Program-made: the position numbers and the translations under genes | Notes under the pieces: model-generated | What the model was told of the DNA's origin: nothing | Database searches by the model: none | What the model saw: the letters and a program-made list of their open reading frames with translations, nothing else | NCBI GenBank assembly: GCA_037974335.1 | Contig: CM075726.1 | Coordinates: 8,878,389 to 8,942,388 of the forward strand | Direction of reading: 5' to 3' | Source: Prionace glauca | Lineage: Eukaryota > Chordata > Chondrichthyes > Carcharhiniformes > Carcharhinidae | Length of the DNA stretch: 64,000 nt | Part shown: positions 1-9,659 of the stretch, in pieces | How the letters are laid out: every line of letters starts with the position of its first letter | Numbering within the stretch: position 1 is the first letter of the stretch

Positions 1-712
1 AGAGATCTAGAGATACATGTTCATAGCTCCCTGAAAGTGGAGTCACAGGTGGACAGAGTGGTGAAGAAGGCATTCGGCATGCTTGGTTTCATCGGTCAGA
101 ACATTGAATACAGGAGTTGGGACGTCTTGTTGAAGTTGTACAAGACATTGGTAAGGCCACACTTGGAATACTGTGTACAGTTCTGGTCACCCTTTTATAG
201 AAAGGATATTATTAAACTAGAAAGAGTGCAGAAAAGATTTACTAGGATGCTATTGGGACTTGATGGATTGAGTTATAAGGAGAGGCTGAATAGACTGGGA
301 CTTCTTTCTCTGGAGCATAGGAGGCTGAGGGGTGACCTTATAGAGATCTATAAAATAATGAGGGGCACAGATCAGCTAAATAGTCAATATCTTTTCCCAA
401 AGGTAGGGGAATCTAAAACATAGGTTTAAGGTGAGAGGGGAGAGATACAAAAGTGTCCAGCGTGACAATTCTTTCACACAGAGGGTGGTGAGTGTCTGGA
501 ACAAGCTGCCAGAGGTAGTAGTGGAGGCGGGTACAATTTTGTCTTTTAAAAAGCATTTAGATAGTTACATGGGTAAGGTGACTCTAGAGGGATATGGGCC
601 AAATGCGGGCAACTGGGATTAGCTTAAGGGTTTTAAAACAAAAAAGGGCAGCATGGACAAGTTGGACCGAAGGGCCTGTTTCCATACTGTTAACCTCTAT
701 GACTCTATGACT
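1..712 (+). mobile_element. LINE family D, 3' part of ORF2 and tail
   Basis: The copy runs in from outside the window. It holds the region after the RT core ([52 protein letters not shown]) and ends FTQRVVSVWNKLP, then a CGAAGGGCCTGTTTCC tail and CTCTATGACTCTATG. The frame shifts at about 423-431. CR1/L2-type Jockey-superfamily LINE by these motifs. Confidence 0.85.
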
Positions 713-719
713 TACAATG

Positions 720-930
720 GCTAATCCCTCTAACCTACACATCCTGGGACACAAAGGCTCAATTTAGCATGGCCAATCCCCTAACCCGCACAACTTTCGA
801 CTGTGGGAGGAAACCGAAGCACCCGGAAGAAAACCCACGCAGACACGAGGAGAACATGCAGATTCCGCACAATGACCCAAGGCCAGAATCGAACCCAGGT
901 CCCTGTGAAGCATCCCTGTTAACCACTGTA
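720..930 (-). mobile_element. V-SINE/HE1-like SINE, 5'-retaining fragment
   Basis: Reverse complement shows the tRNA-like head with a box-B-like GGTTCGATTC and the central GTGCTTCGGTTTCCTCCCAC block. Older, diverged copy directly after the LINE tail at 712. Confidence 0.75.
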
Positions 931-1059
931 AGGAATGAATGCCAGCGATGCTCAAATCCCATAAAAGAATAAAGTTAAAAGGAACACCTACAGTGCTGCA
1001 AGGGATGGAGCTCCAGGATTTTGATCCAGCAACAATGAAGGAACGGTGATATATTCCCA

Positions 1060-1180
1060 AGTCAGGATGGTGAGTGACAAGGAGGGGAACCTGCAGGAGG
1101 GAGTGTTCCCAGGTATCTGCTACCCTTGTCCTTGTAGATGGTGATGGTGGGGTTGGGAAGGCGCTGTCTCGACAAACTGT
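1060..1180 (-). mobile_element. Remnant of LINE ORF2 C-terminus
   Basis: The phrase GTCAGGATGGTGAGTGAC and what follows match the start of the better preserved antisense LINE piece at 24815-25170. Short and decayed. Confidence 0.45.
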
Positions 1181-1820
1181 AGTTTGTGCTGTAGCTTATC
1201 TATGATAAACTGTTTGCCGTGTATCGTATCCATTCATTCATGGCAGCCCTTCAGAAAGCCGTTCTGGGATTTGACAGGAGATGGAAACTGAGGGAACTGC
1301 AGAGGATATAGCACTCGGAACCACTCGCTCGGAGTTTCCCGGGGGGGGTGGGGGGCGGGTGAGCGAGAGCGGATGTGAAATGATATGTAGCTGGCTAGAT
1401 ATTTGAATTTGGGCTTTCCAACCTTCCCCCTAGAGATTAAAAAAAAACCAAATTTCACGCAGAGAACAATATCAGAGCAGACTGCAAGGACAGAGCCTGA
1501 CCTGCAATAAAGAAAGAATACTTTCTTCAGATCCAATTTCCTGGCATTCATGATGTGACATTTCCTGAAGGATTTTCCTATGAGAACTCAATTCCTTAAA
1601 AGGGTCCCGTCCTTCAATGTTAGCCCCTTTCCCTGATGCACACACACTTAAAAATAAATGCTATAACCAACCCTAAGAATGAGTTAACCAGAAATAAAAT
1701 GGCACTGTATCTATCCCCACCTCCTCACAGAATTTCCCAAAGAAAGTCTTCCCAAACGCGGGGGAAAGAATAATTTCCCATCAAAGGTGAAACAAAATGA
1801 AAGTAATTAAAAATCGGCTG
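1181..1820. other. No gene or repeat recognised
   Basis: Short G-run at 1340-1360 and an A-run near 1440; otherwise no supported feature. Confidence 0.4.
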
Positions 1821-1927
1821 GGTGGCAATGGTGGCACAATGATTAGCACTGCTGCCTCACGGTGCCAGGGACCCAGGTTCGATTCCGGCTTTGGGTCACT
1901 GTCTGTGTGGAGTCTGCACCTTCTAAT
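1821..1927 (+). mobile_element. V-SINE/HE1-like SINE head fragment
   Basis: tRNA-like start GGTGGCACAATGATTAGCAC through GTGTGGAGTCTGCACCTTCT, then an abrupt switch to LINE D sequence. Confidence 0.7.
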
Positions 1928-1937
1928 ACAGCTAAAT

Positions 1938-2772
1938 GAGAAAGAGTGCAGAAAAGATTTACCCGGATGTTACCGGGACTTGATGGATTTAGGGCGGCAC
2001 GGTAGCACTGTGGTTAGCACTGCTGCTTCACAGCTCCAGGGTCCTGGGTTCGATTCCCGACTCAGGTCACTGCCTGTGTGGAGTTTGCACATTCTCCTCA
2101 TATCTGCGTGGGTTTTCTCCGGGTGCTCCGGTTTCCTCTCACAGTCCAAAGATGTGCGGGTTAGGTTCATTGGCTATGCTAAAATTGCCCCTTAGTATCC
2201 TGGGATGTGTAGGTTAGAGGGATTAGCAGGTAAAATGTGTAGGGATATGGGGATAGGGTCTGGGTGGGATTGTGTTCGGTGCAGACTCGATGGGCCAAAG
2301 GGCCTGTTTCTGCATTGTAGGGTTCTATGGTTTGGTTCTATGATTGAGTTATAAGGAGAGGTTGGATAGACTGGGACTTTTTCCTCTGGAGCGAAGGAAG
2401 CTGAGGGGTGATCTTATAGAGGCCTATAAAATAATGAGCGATCAACTAGTCAATATCTTCTCCCAAAGATAGGGGAGTCTAAAACTAGAGGGCATAGGTT
2501 TAAGGTGAGAGGGGAGAGATACAAAAGTGTCCAAAGGGGCATTTTTTTCAGATAGAGGGTGGTGAGTGTCTGGAACAAGTTGTCAGAGGTTGTAGTAGAG
2601 GCAGGTACAATTTTGTCTTTTAAAAAGCATTTAGACAGTTACATGGGTACGATGGGTATAGAGGGATATGGGCCAAATGTGGGCAATTGGGATTAGCTTC
2701 AGGATTTTAAAAAAAGGGCGGCATGGACAAGTTGGGCCGAAGGGCCTGTTTCCATGCTGTAAACCCTCTATG
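1938..2772 (+). mobile_element. LINE family D copy split by a SINE
   Basis: LINE sequence covers 1938-1990 and resumes at about 2337. The piece GAAAAGATTTACCCGGATG...GATGGATT continues as GAGTTATAAGGAGAGG after the SINE. It ends with the D-type tail TTTCCATGCTGTAAACCTCTATGA. Confidence 0.8.
1991..2336 (+). mobile_element. V-SINE/HE1-like SINE, full length
   Basis: It starts AGGGCGGCACGGTAGCAC, has box-B GGTTCGATTCCC, the conserved TCCGGGTGCTCCGGTTTCCT centre and a LINE-like tail GGGCCAAAGGGCCTGTTTC with TTCTATG. About 345 bp, inserted into LINE D. Confidence 0.9.
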
Positions 2773-2775
2773 AGA

Positions 2776-2975
2776 CTAATCTCCCCGTGTCTCCGGTTTC
2801 CTCCCACATTCCAAAGATGTGTGGGTTAGGTTGATTGGCCATGGTAAATTGATCCCAGTGTTGGGGGATTAGCAGGGTAAATATGTGGGGTGATGGGAAT
2901 TGGTGGGATTGTAATCGGTGCAGGCTTGATGGGCCGAATGGCCTCTTCCTGCACTGTAGGGATTCTAGGTTCTGT
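2776..2975 (+). mobile_element. V-SINE/HE1-like SINE, 3' half
   Basis: Starts in the central domain (CTCCGGTTTCCTCCCACATT) and ends GGGCCGAATGGCCTC...TAGGGATTCTAGG. Confidence 0.75.
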
Positions 2976-3043
2976 GTTAAAGGAACATACCTGATATTCA
3001 AAAAACAATCAAGAGGGAAATAAGAATACAGATCCCAACTGTT

Positions 3044-3556
3044 TTCATAAGAACATAAGAACATAAGAAATAGGAGCAGGAGTAGGCCATCTGGCCCTTC
3101 GAGCCTGCCCCGCCATTCAATAAGATCATGACTGATCTGTCGTGGCTCAGTTCCACTTTCCCGCCCTCTCCCCATAACCCTTAATCCCTTCTCTTATCAA
3201 AAACCCATCAACCCGTTTCTTAAAAATATTTAGCGAGGCAGCCTCCACCACTTCAACGGGCAGAGAATTCCAGAGATTCACCACCCTTTGAGTGAAGAAG
3301 TTCCTCCTCAACTCTGTTCTAAACGGCACCCCCTTTATCTTGAGGCTGTGCCCCCTAGTCCTACTGTCTTTTTTGAGCGGGAAGAGTCTCTCCACCTCTA
3401 TCCTATCCATCCCATTCATCATCTTATACGTCTCAATGAGATCTCCCCTCATTCTTCTAAACTCTAACGAGTACAAGCCTAGTTTATTCAGCCTCTCCTC
3501 ATAGCTCAATCCCCTCAACTCCGGTATCAGCCGAGTAAACCTCCTCTGCACTCCCT
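3044..3556 (-). mobile_element. LINE family A, 3' end of ORF2 and tail
   Basis: On the minus strand: RRFTRLIPELRGLSYEERLNKLGLYSLEFRRMRGDLIETYKMMNGMDRIEVERLFPLKKDSRTRGH and FTQRVVNLWNSLPVEVVEAA. The tail ends in repeated TTCTTATG. 5'-truncated. Confidence 0.85.
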
Positions 3557-3989
3557 TTTCTTTCCTTCTGGGTTTCCAGAACTTTCTGGGGTTTATTTTC
3601 ATGATATCTGCTGAATGAACCCAGCTACTGAACATGTGAACATTCGGGGTTTTGTTCTGAGGAACTGGAGGTTTCTTACTTCTGTAAATATGAAACGAGC
3701 ATGTCCCCCTCCACCCCACCGTCAGACAGACTTGGGGAACAGGGTCAGTCACAGGATTTCATTACTTCATTGGCCAGGTGACTGGACTGACTTTGATTTA
3801 TCCCGAGACTGACTCGAGTTACAGGAGGGATTTTTTTTGGCTGTTCCCACTGAGTCACTCCTTAGCAATTCGTACTTTCAGTTTACCAGCTCTCTCTCTC
3901 TCTCTGCCTGTTGCATCAGAGGAGGAAGTGAAGTGACTTCCTGGTTAAAGTCAGAGAGATTATTCAGACACTGTGTGTACGGCGTGAAG
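3557..3989 (+). other. 5' flank and probable 5' UTR of the SIGLEC15-like gene
   Basis: The stretch lies between a family A LINE end and the start codon. I recognised no repeat in it apart from a short CT run at 3890-3905. It should hold the proximal promoter; the only motif I can name is the inverted ETS pair at 3922-3941. Confidence 0.4.
3922..3941 (+). promoter_or_regulatory. Paired inverted ETS/PU.1-like sites upstream of the SIGLEC15-like gene
   Basis: GAGGAAGTG at 3922-3930 matches the PU.1/ETS core. It is followed by ACTTCC at 3936-3941, so GGAAGT and ACTTCC form a perfect inverted pair with a 6-bp spacer. The pair lies about 50-70 bp before the start codon at 3990. ETS factors, PU.1 above all, drive TATA-less myeloid promoters, and mammalian SIGLEC15 is a macrophage and osteoclast gene. 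That link is inference. No TATA box was recognised and the transcription start is unknown. Confidence 0.45.
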
Positions 3990-4035
3990 ATGAAGGCTGT
4001 ATTTCTGCTGCTGTTGCTGTCTGTGCCTATCCTGG
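3990..4035 (+). CDS. SIGLEC15-like: SIGLEC15-like gene, exon 1: signal peptide
   Basis: The exon encodes MKAVFLLLLLSVPILG, a short signal peptide with a five-leucine core that would send the protein to the ER and the cell surface. The donor is G|GTATGT at 4036, leaving one base of the next codon (phase 1), as is usual between a leader exon and an Ig exon. The reading frame stays open upstream to about 3837, but the ATG at 3990 directly precedes the hydrophobic core and is the natural start. Intron 1 is about 10.7 kb and is filled by a 3.1-kb C+T array and several LINE and SINE copies. Joining to the exon at 14730 restores a glycine codon and keeps the frame. The exon is short, so its identity rests on the leader character, the donor and the phase match. 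Confidence 0.8.
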
Positions 4036-4199
4036 GTATGTAGTGAGCACTGCCACTCTCTCTGTATCTAACTGACAACATCCAGAGGGATAAGGGAGAT
4101 TGAGTAAGCAAATATGGAGTCAAAATAGAAAGTACTGGAGAAATCTAACCGGTCTAGCAGTGTCTGTGGAGAGAGATTTAGTTAACATTTGGAATTCAA

Positions 4200-4862
4200 T
4201 GTAATCCTTCTGGGGTTGGCGTGGTAGTTAGCACCAGGGACTTGGGTGTGACTGTGTGGAGTCTCTCCATGTCTGTGTGAGTTTCCTCCGGGTGCTCCGG
4301 TTTCCTCCCACATTCCAAAGGTGTGCATGTTAGGTGGATTGGCCATTTGTGTCCAGAGATATGTAGATTTGGAGGCACCATTGACTCTGTCTACACTTCC
4401 CGCTGCCTCGGCAAAGCAGTCAGCATAACTGAGGACCCCAATGCACTCTGGACATTCTCTCTTCCACCTTCTTCCGTCAGGAAAAAGATACAAAAGTCTG
4501 AGGTCACGTACCAACAAGAACAGCTTCTTCCCTGCTGCTGTCAGACTTTTGAATGGACTTACCTTGCATTAAGTTCCTCTTTTTCTACACCCTAGCTATG
4601 ACTGTAACACTACATTCTGCACTCTCTCCTTTCCTTCTCTATGAACGGTATGTTTTGTCTGTACAGCGCAAGAAACAATACTTTTCACTGTAAGTTAATA
4701 CATGTGACAATAATAAATCAAATCAGATTAGAATGGAGTTGTGGGGATAGGATGGGAAGAGGAGGGATTGTTTGGACTTGGATAAGATGCTCTTTCGGAG
4801 AGACAGTGTTGATTCAATGGGCCGAATGGCCTCCTTCTGATTGTAGGGTTGCTATGGTTCTG
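4200..4862 (+). mobile_element. V-SINE-like SINE interrupted by another retroposon
   Basis: The head and centre at 4200-4377 stop after a GAGATATGTAGATTTGG piece. The matching SINE tail resumes at about 4730 (GATTCAATGGGCCGAATGGC, CTATGGTTCTG). The intervening element is listed separately. Confidence 0.65.
4378..4729 (+). mobile_element. Retroposon 3' end with AAATC-type tail
   Basis: Contains AAAAGATACAAAAGTCTGAG, GCAAGAAACAATACTTTTCA and ends ATAATAAATCAAATCAGATT. The same family occurs on the minus strand at 47385-47720. The conceptual peptide (CCCQTFEWTY) is not diagnostic; a LINE 3' end is likely but the clade is uncertain. Confidence 0.6.
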
Positions 4863-4951
4863 TTGCGAGATTAGAGAGGGAGACTGTGTTTGGTAAATTC
4901 AGTAATTTGTAAAGATCAAGAAAGATTTATTAGTAAAAGATATAGTGGAAT

Positions 4952-7900
4952 TTCTCTGTCTCTCCCTCCCTCTGTCTCTCCCTCCCTCTGTCTCTCCCTC
5001 CCGCTGTCTCTCCCTCTCTCTGTCTCTCCCTCCCTCTGTCTCTCCCTCCCTCTGTCTCTCCCTCTCTTTGTCTCTCCCTCTCTCTGTCTCTCCCTCCCTC
5101 TGTCTCTCCATCTCTCTGTCTGTCCCTCCTCTGTCTCTCCCTCCCTCTGTCTCTCCCTCCCTCTGTCCTCTCCCTCCCGCTGTCTCTCCCTCTCTCTGTC
5201 TCTCCCTCCCTCTGTCTCTCCCTCCCTCTGTCTCTCCCTCTCTTTGTCTCTCCCTCTCTCTGTCTCTCCCTCCCTCTGTCTCTCCCTCCCTCTGTCTCTC
5301 CCTCTCTCTGTCTCTCCCTCCCTCTGTCTCTCCCTCCCCTCTGTCTCTCCCTCTCTCTGTCTCTCCCTCCCTCTGTCTCTCCCTCTCTCTGTCTCTCCCT
5401 CTCTCTGTCTCTCCCTCCCTCTGTCTCTCCCTCCCTCTGGTCTCTCCATCTCTCTGTCTCTCCCTCCCTCTGTCTCTCCTCTCTCTGTCTCTCCCTCCCT
5501 CTGTCTCTCCCTCTCTCTTCTCTCCCTCTCTCTGTCTCCCTCCTCTGTCTCTCCCTCTCTCTGTCTCTCCCTCTCTCTGTCTCTCCCTCCCTCTGTCTCT
5601 TCCCTCTCTCTGTCTCTCCCTCTCTCTGTCTCTCCCTCCCTCTGTCTCTCCCTCCCTCTGTCTCTCCATCTCTCTGTCTCTCCCTCCTCTGTCTCTCCCT
5701 CTCTCTGTCTCTCCCTCTCTCTGTCTCTCCCTCCCGCTGTCTCTCCCTCTCTCTGTCTCTCCCTCCCTCTGTCTCTCCCTCCCTCTGTCTCTCCATCTCT
5801 CTGTCTCTCCCTCTCTCTGTCTCTCCTCCCTCTGTCTCTCCCTCCCTCTGTCTCTCCCTCTCTCTGTCTCTCCCTCTCTCTGTCTCTCGCTTCTGTCTCT
5901 CCCTCTCTCTGTCTCTCCCTCCCTCTGTCTCTCCCTCCCTCTGTCTCTCCCTCTCTCTGTCTCTCCCTCCCTCTGTCTCTCCCTCTCTCTGTCTCTCCCT
6001 CTCTCTGTCTCTCCCTCCCTCTGTCTCTCCCTCCCTCTGTCTCTCCATCTCTCTGTCTCTCCCTCCCTCTGTCTCTCCCTCTCTCTGTCTCTCCCTCCCT
6101 CTGTCTCTCCCTCCCTCTGTCTCTCCCTCTCTCTGTCTCTCCCTCCCTCTGTCTCTCCCTCTCTCTGTCTCTCCCTCCCTCTGTCTCTCCCTCCCTCTGT
6201 CTCTCCCTCTCTCTGTCTCTCCCTCCCTCTGTCTCTCCATCTCTCTGTCTCTCCCTCCCTCTGTCTCTCCCTCTCTCTGTCTCTCCCTCTCTCTGTCTCT
6301 CCCTCCCGCTGTCTCTCCCTCTCTCTGTCTCTCCCTCCCTCTGTCTCTCCCTCCCTCTGTCTCTCCATCTCTCTGTCTCTCCCTCTCTCTGTCTCTCCCT
6401 CCCTCTGTCTCTCCCTCCCTCTGTCTCTCCCTCTCTCTGTCTCTCGCTCTGTCTCTCCCTCTCTCTGTCTCTCCCTCTCTCTGTCTCTCCCTCCCTCTGT
6501 CTCTCCCTCCCACTGTCTCTCCCTCTCTCTGTCTCTCCCTCCCTCTGTCTCTCCCTCTCTCTGTCTCTCCCTCTCTCTGTCTCTCCCTCCCTCTGTCTCT
6601 CCCTCCCTCTGTCTCTCCATCTCTCTGTCTCTCCCTCCCTCTGTCTCTCCCTCTCTCTGTCTCTCCCTCCCTCTGTCTCTCCCTCCCTCTGTCTCTCCCT
6701 CTCTCTGTCTCTCCCTCCCTCTGTCTCTCCCTCTCTCTGTCTCTCCCTCTGTCTGTCTCTCCCTCCCTCTATCTCTCCCTCTCTCTGTCTCTCCCTCTCT
6801 CTGTCTCTCCCTCTCTCTGTCTCTCCCTCCCTCTGTCCCTCCCTCCCTCTGTCTCTCCCTCCCTCTATCTCTCCCTCTCTCTGTCTCTCCCTCCCTCTGT
6901 CCCTCCCTCCCTCTGTCTCTCCCTCCCTCTGTCTCTCCCTCCCTCTATCTCTCCCTCTCTCTGTCTCTCCCTCTCTCTGTCTCTCCCTCCCTCTATCTCT
7001 CCCTCTCTCTGTCTCTCCCTCCCTCTGTCCCTCCCTCCCTCTATCTCTCCATCTCTCTGTCTCTCCCTCTCTCTGTCTCTCCCTCCCTCTGTCTCTCCCT
7101 CCCTCTGTCTCTCCCTCCCTCTGTCTCTCCCTCCCTCTGTCTCTCCCTCTCTCTGTCTCTCCCTCCCTCTGTCTCTCCCTCCCTCTGTCTCTCCCTCCCT
7201 CTGTCTCTCCCTCCCTCTGTCTCTCCCTCCCACTGTCTCTCCCTCTCTCTGTCTCTCCCTCCCTCTGTCTCTCCCTCCCTCTGTCTCTCCCTCCCTCTGT
7301 CTCTCCCTCCCTCTGTCTCTCCCTCCCTCTGTCTCTCCATCTCTCTGTCTCTCCCTCCCTCTGTCTCTCCCTCTCTCTGTCTCTCCCTCCCTCTGTCTCT
7401 CCCTCCCTCTGTCTCTCCCTCCCTCTGTCTCTCCCTCCCTCTGTCTCTCCCTCCCTCTGTCTCTCCCTCCCTCTGTCTCTCCCTCTCTCTGTCTCTCCCT
7501 CCCTCTGTCTCTCCCTCCCTCTGTCTCTCCCTCTCTCTGTCTCTCCCTCCCTCTGTCTCTCCCTCTCTCTGTCTCTCCCTCTCTCTGTCTCTCCCTCCCT
7601 CTGTCTCTCCCTCCCTCTGTCTCTCCATCTCTCTGTCTCTCCCTCCCTCTGTCTCTCCCTCTCTCTGTCTCTCCCTCCCGCTGTCTCTCCCTCTCTCTGT
7701 CTCTCCCTCTCTCTGTCTCTCCCTCCCTCTGTCTCTCCCTCTCTCTGTCTCTCCCTCTCTCTGTCTCTCCCTCCCTCTGTCTCTCCCTCTCTCTGTCTCT
7801 CCCTCTCTCTGTCTCTCCCTCCCTCTGTCTCTCCCTCCCTCTGTCTCTCCATCTCTCTGTCTCTCCCTCCCTCTGTCTCTCCCTCTCTCTGTCTCTCCCT

Positions 7901-8065
7901 CTCTCTGTCTCTCCCTCCCGCTGTCTCTCCCTCTCTCTGTCTCTCCCTCCCTCTGTCTCTCCCTCCCTCTGTCTCTCCATCTCTCTGTCTCTCCCTCTCT
8001 CTGTCTCTCCCTCCCTCTGTCTCTCCCTCCCTCTGTCTCTCCCTCCCTCTGTCTCTCCCTCTCTC
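4952..8065. repeat. 3.1-kb C+T minisatellite with 16-bp unit, in intron 1
   Basis: The basic unit is TCTCTCCCTCCCTCTG with variants CCCTCTCTCTG, CCATCTCTCTG and CCCTCCCGCTG, about 190 copies. The pyrimidine strand has almost no A, so no stop codon can form and all frames read through. These long frames are not genes. Sporadic one- to few-base slips are commoner in the first third (up to about 5900) than later. Confidence 0.97.
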
Positions 8066-8104
8066 ATTGTCTGCCCCCACCCCTCCCCTGCTCTTCAGCT
8101 TTTT

Positions 8105-8495
8105 GCGACAGTCACAAATAATCCAGAAACCCAGCTTGAAGCTCTGGTGAAGTAGATTCAAACCTCACCACCACAGCAGGTGGAATTTAAATTCAAACAA
8201 CAAAATCTGGATTTAAAAACTAGTCTCAATAAGAATGTCCATGATACCATTGTCGATTGTTGTAAAAACCCATCTGGTTCACTAATGTCCTTCAGGGAGG
8301 GAAATCTGCCATCCTTACCCTGCCTGGCCTACATGTGAATCCAGAGCCACAGCGATGTAGCTGACTCTCAGCTGCCCTCTGAAATGGTTCAGTGAGACAC
8401 TCGGATGTAGCAATCGCTAGTTCATCATCACCTTCTCAACTAGGGATGGGCAGCAAATGTGGCATTCCAGCCTCGCCAATGTCTAACTAAATTAT
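8105..8495 (+). mobile_element. Deu-domain-like tRNA SINE
   Basis: Contains TTGTAAAAACCCATCTGGTT, CACTAATGTCCTT, GGAAATCTGCCATCCTTACC and GGCCTACATGTGAATCCAGA. I recognise it as the common elasmobranch SINE of SacSINE/Deu type; the exact family name is uncertain. Heavily mutated tRNA-like head at 8105-8170. Confidence 0.65.
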
Positions 8496-8539
8496 CTGAA
8501 CAGGTTGTTGCAGTGTTTGGTGTTTATGTTTAGAAAATT

Positions 8540-8622
8540 CTAACAGGGTGAGACAGGATAGATTCAGAAAGAATATTCCTGATGATGGGGGAGTCCAGAA
8601 CTAGGAGTCACAGTTTGAGAGT
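8540..8622 (+). mobile_element. Short old LINE ORF2 C-terminal fragment
   Basis: AAAATTCTAACAGGGTGAGA and GATGATGGGGGAGTCCAGAA parallel the LINE at 62140-62225. Confidence 0.55.
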
Positions 8623-8624
8623 CA

Positions 8625-9147
8625 GAGACTCATAGAGGTTTACAGCATGGAAACAGGCCCTTCAGCCCAACTTGTCCATGCCACCCCTTTTCTTTAAACC
8701 CCTAAACTAATCCCAATTGCCCACATTTGGCCCATATCCCTCTATACCCATCTTACCCATGTAACTGTCTAAATGCTTTTCAAAAGTCAAAATTGTACCC
8801 GCCTCTACTACTATCTCTGGCAGCTTGTTCCAGACACTCACCACCCTCTGTGTGAGAAATTGTCCCTCTGGATCCTTTTGTATCTCTCCCCTCTCACCTT
8901 AAACCTATATCCTCTAGTTTTAGATTCCCCTACCTTTGGGAAAAGATATTGACTATCCAGCTGATCTGTGCCCCTCATTATTTTATAGATCTCTATAAGA
9001 TCACCCCTCAGCCTCCTACGCTCCAGAGAAAGAAGTCTAACTCTGTCCAGCCTCTCCTTATAACTCAATCCGTCAAGTCCCGGTAACATCCTAGTAAATC
9101 TTTTCTGCACTCTTTCTAGTTTAATAATGTCCTTTCTATAAAGGGAT
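8625..9147 (-). mobile_element. LINE family D, 3' end
   Basis: The minus strand encodes [47 protein letters not shown] and ends with the D tail (GTTTCCATGCTGTAAACC, CTATGAGTCTCTG). Confidence 0.85.
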
Positions 9148-9655
9148 TTGAAAACAAGAGTGGAAATTTTAAAATCAAGACATTGCTCGACCAGACGCTA
9201 ATGTGGGTCAGGGATCACAGGGAGTGACAGGGTAACAGGACTTGGGCAGGTTAAAACAGAGATGAACTCAAGTTGATAGAACGTGGGAGAACAGCCAAGG
9301 AAACTAGATGGACGTTGACCTGAAATATAAACTGTGTTTCTCTCTCCTGAGTCATTGCCTGAGCTGCTGAGTAATTACAGCATTCCCTGAGTTTATTTCA
9401 GATTTCCAGTTGGATAAACATGTGCGAGATGAGGGATTATTGTCTATGCCCAGATTTCTAAAGTTTAGGCAAAGTATCTCCTCGGAACATATAAGATTCT
9501 GACAGCTCAAGAGCGTAGATGCTGATCTTCACTCTCATCGGGAGAAGTTCGAACAAGGGCCACAGTTTCAGAATAAGGAGTTAGATATTGGAGGCTGAGA
9601 TGAGGAGAACTTTCTCTTCCATTGTTTGCTGGAGCAGACGAGTGAAGGAGCAGAG
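9148..9655. other. Largely unique intron sequence
   Basis: Only a weak LINE-like trace at 9540-9640 (GGCCACAGTTTCAGAATAAG). No exon seen. Confidence 0.35.
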
Positions 9656-9659
9656 AGAC

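Noticed and set aside
1991-2336. SINE heads as functional tRNA genes
   Set aside because: Box A/B-like stretches exist, but the cloverleaf is degenerate and each is part of a dispersed 340-bp element.
5000-8060. Regular short repeats that could suggest a CRISPR array
   Set aside because: Units are directly contiguous with no spacers, and the genome is vertebrate.
4890-8161. Open frames of over 1000 codons (Leu/Ser/Pro-rich on plus, Arg/Glu/Gly-rich on minus)
   Set aside because: They are translations of the stop-free C+T array, present in several frames on both strands.
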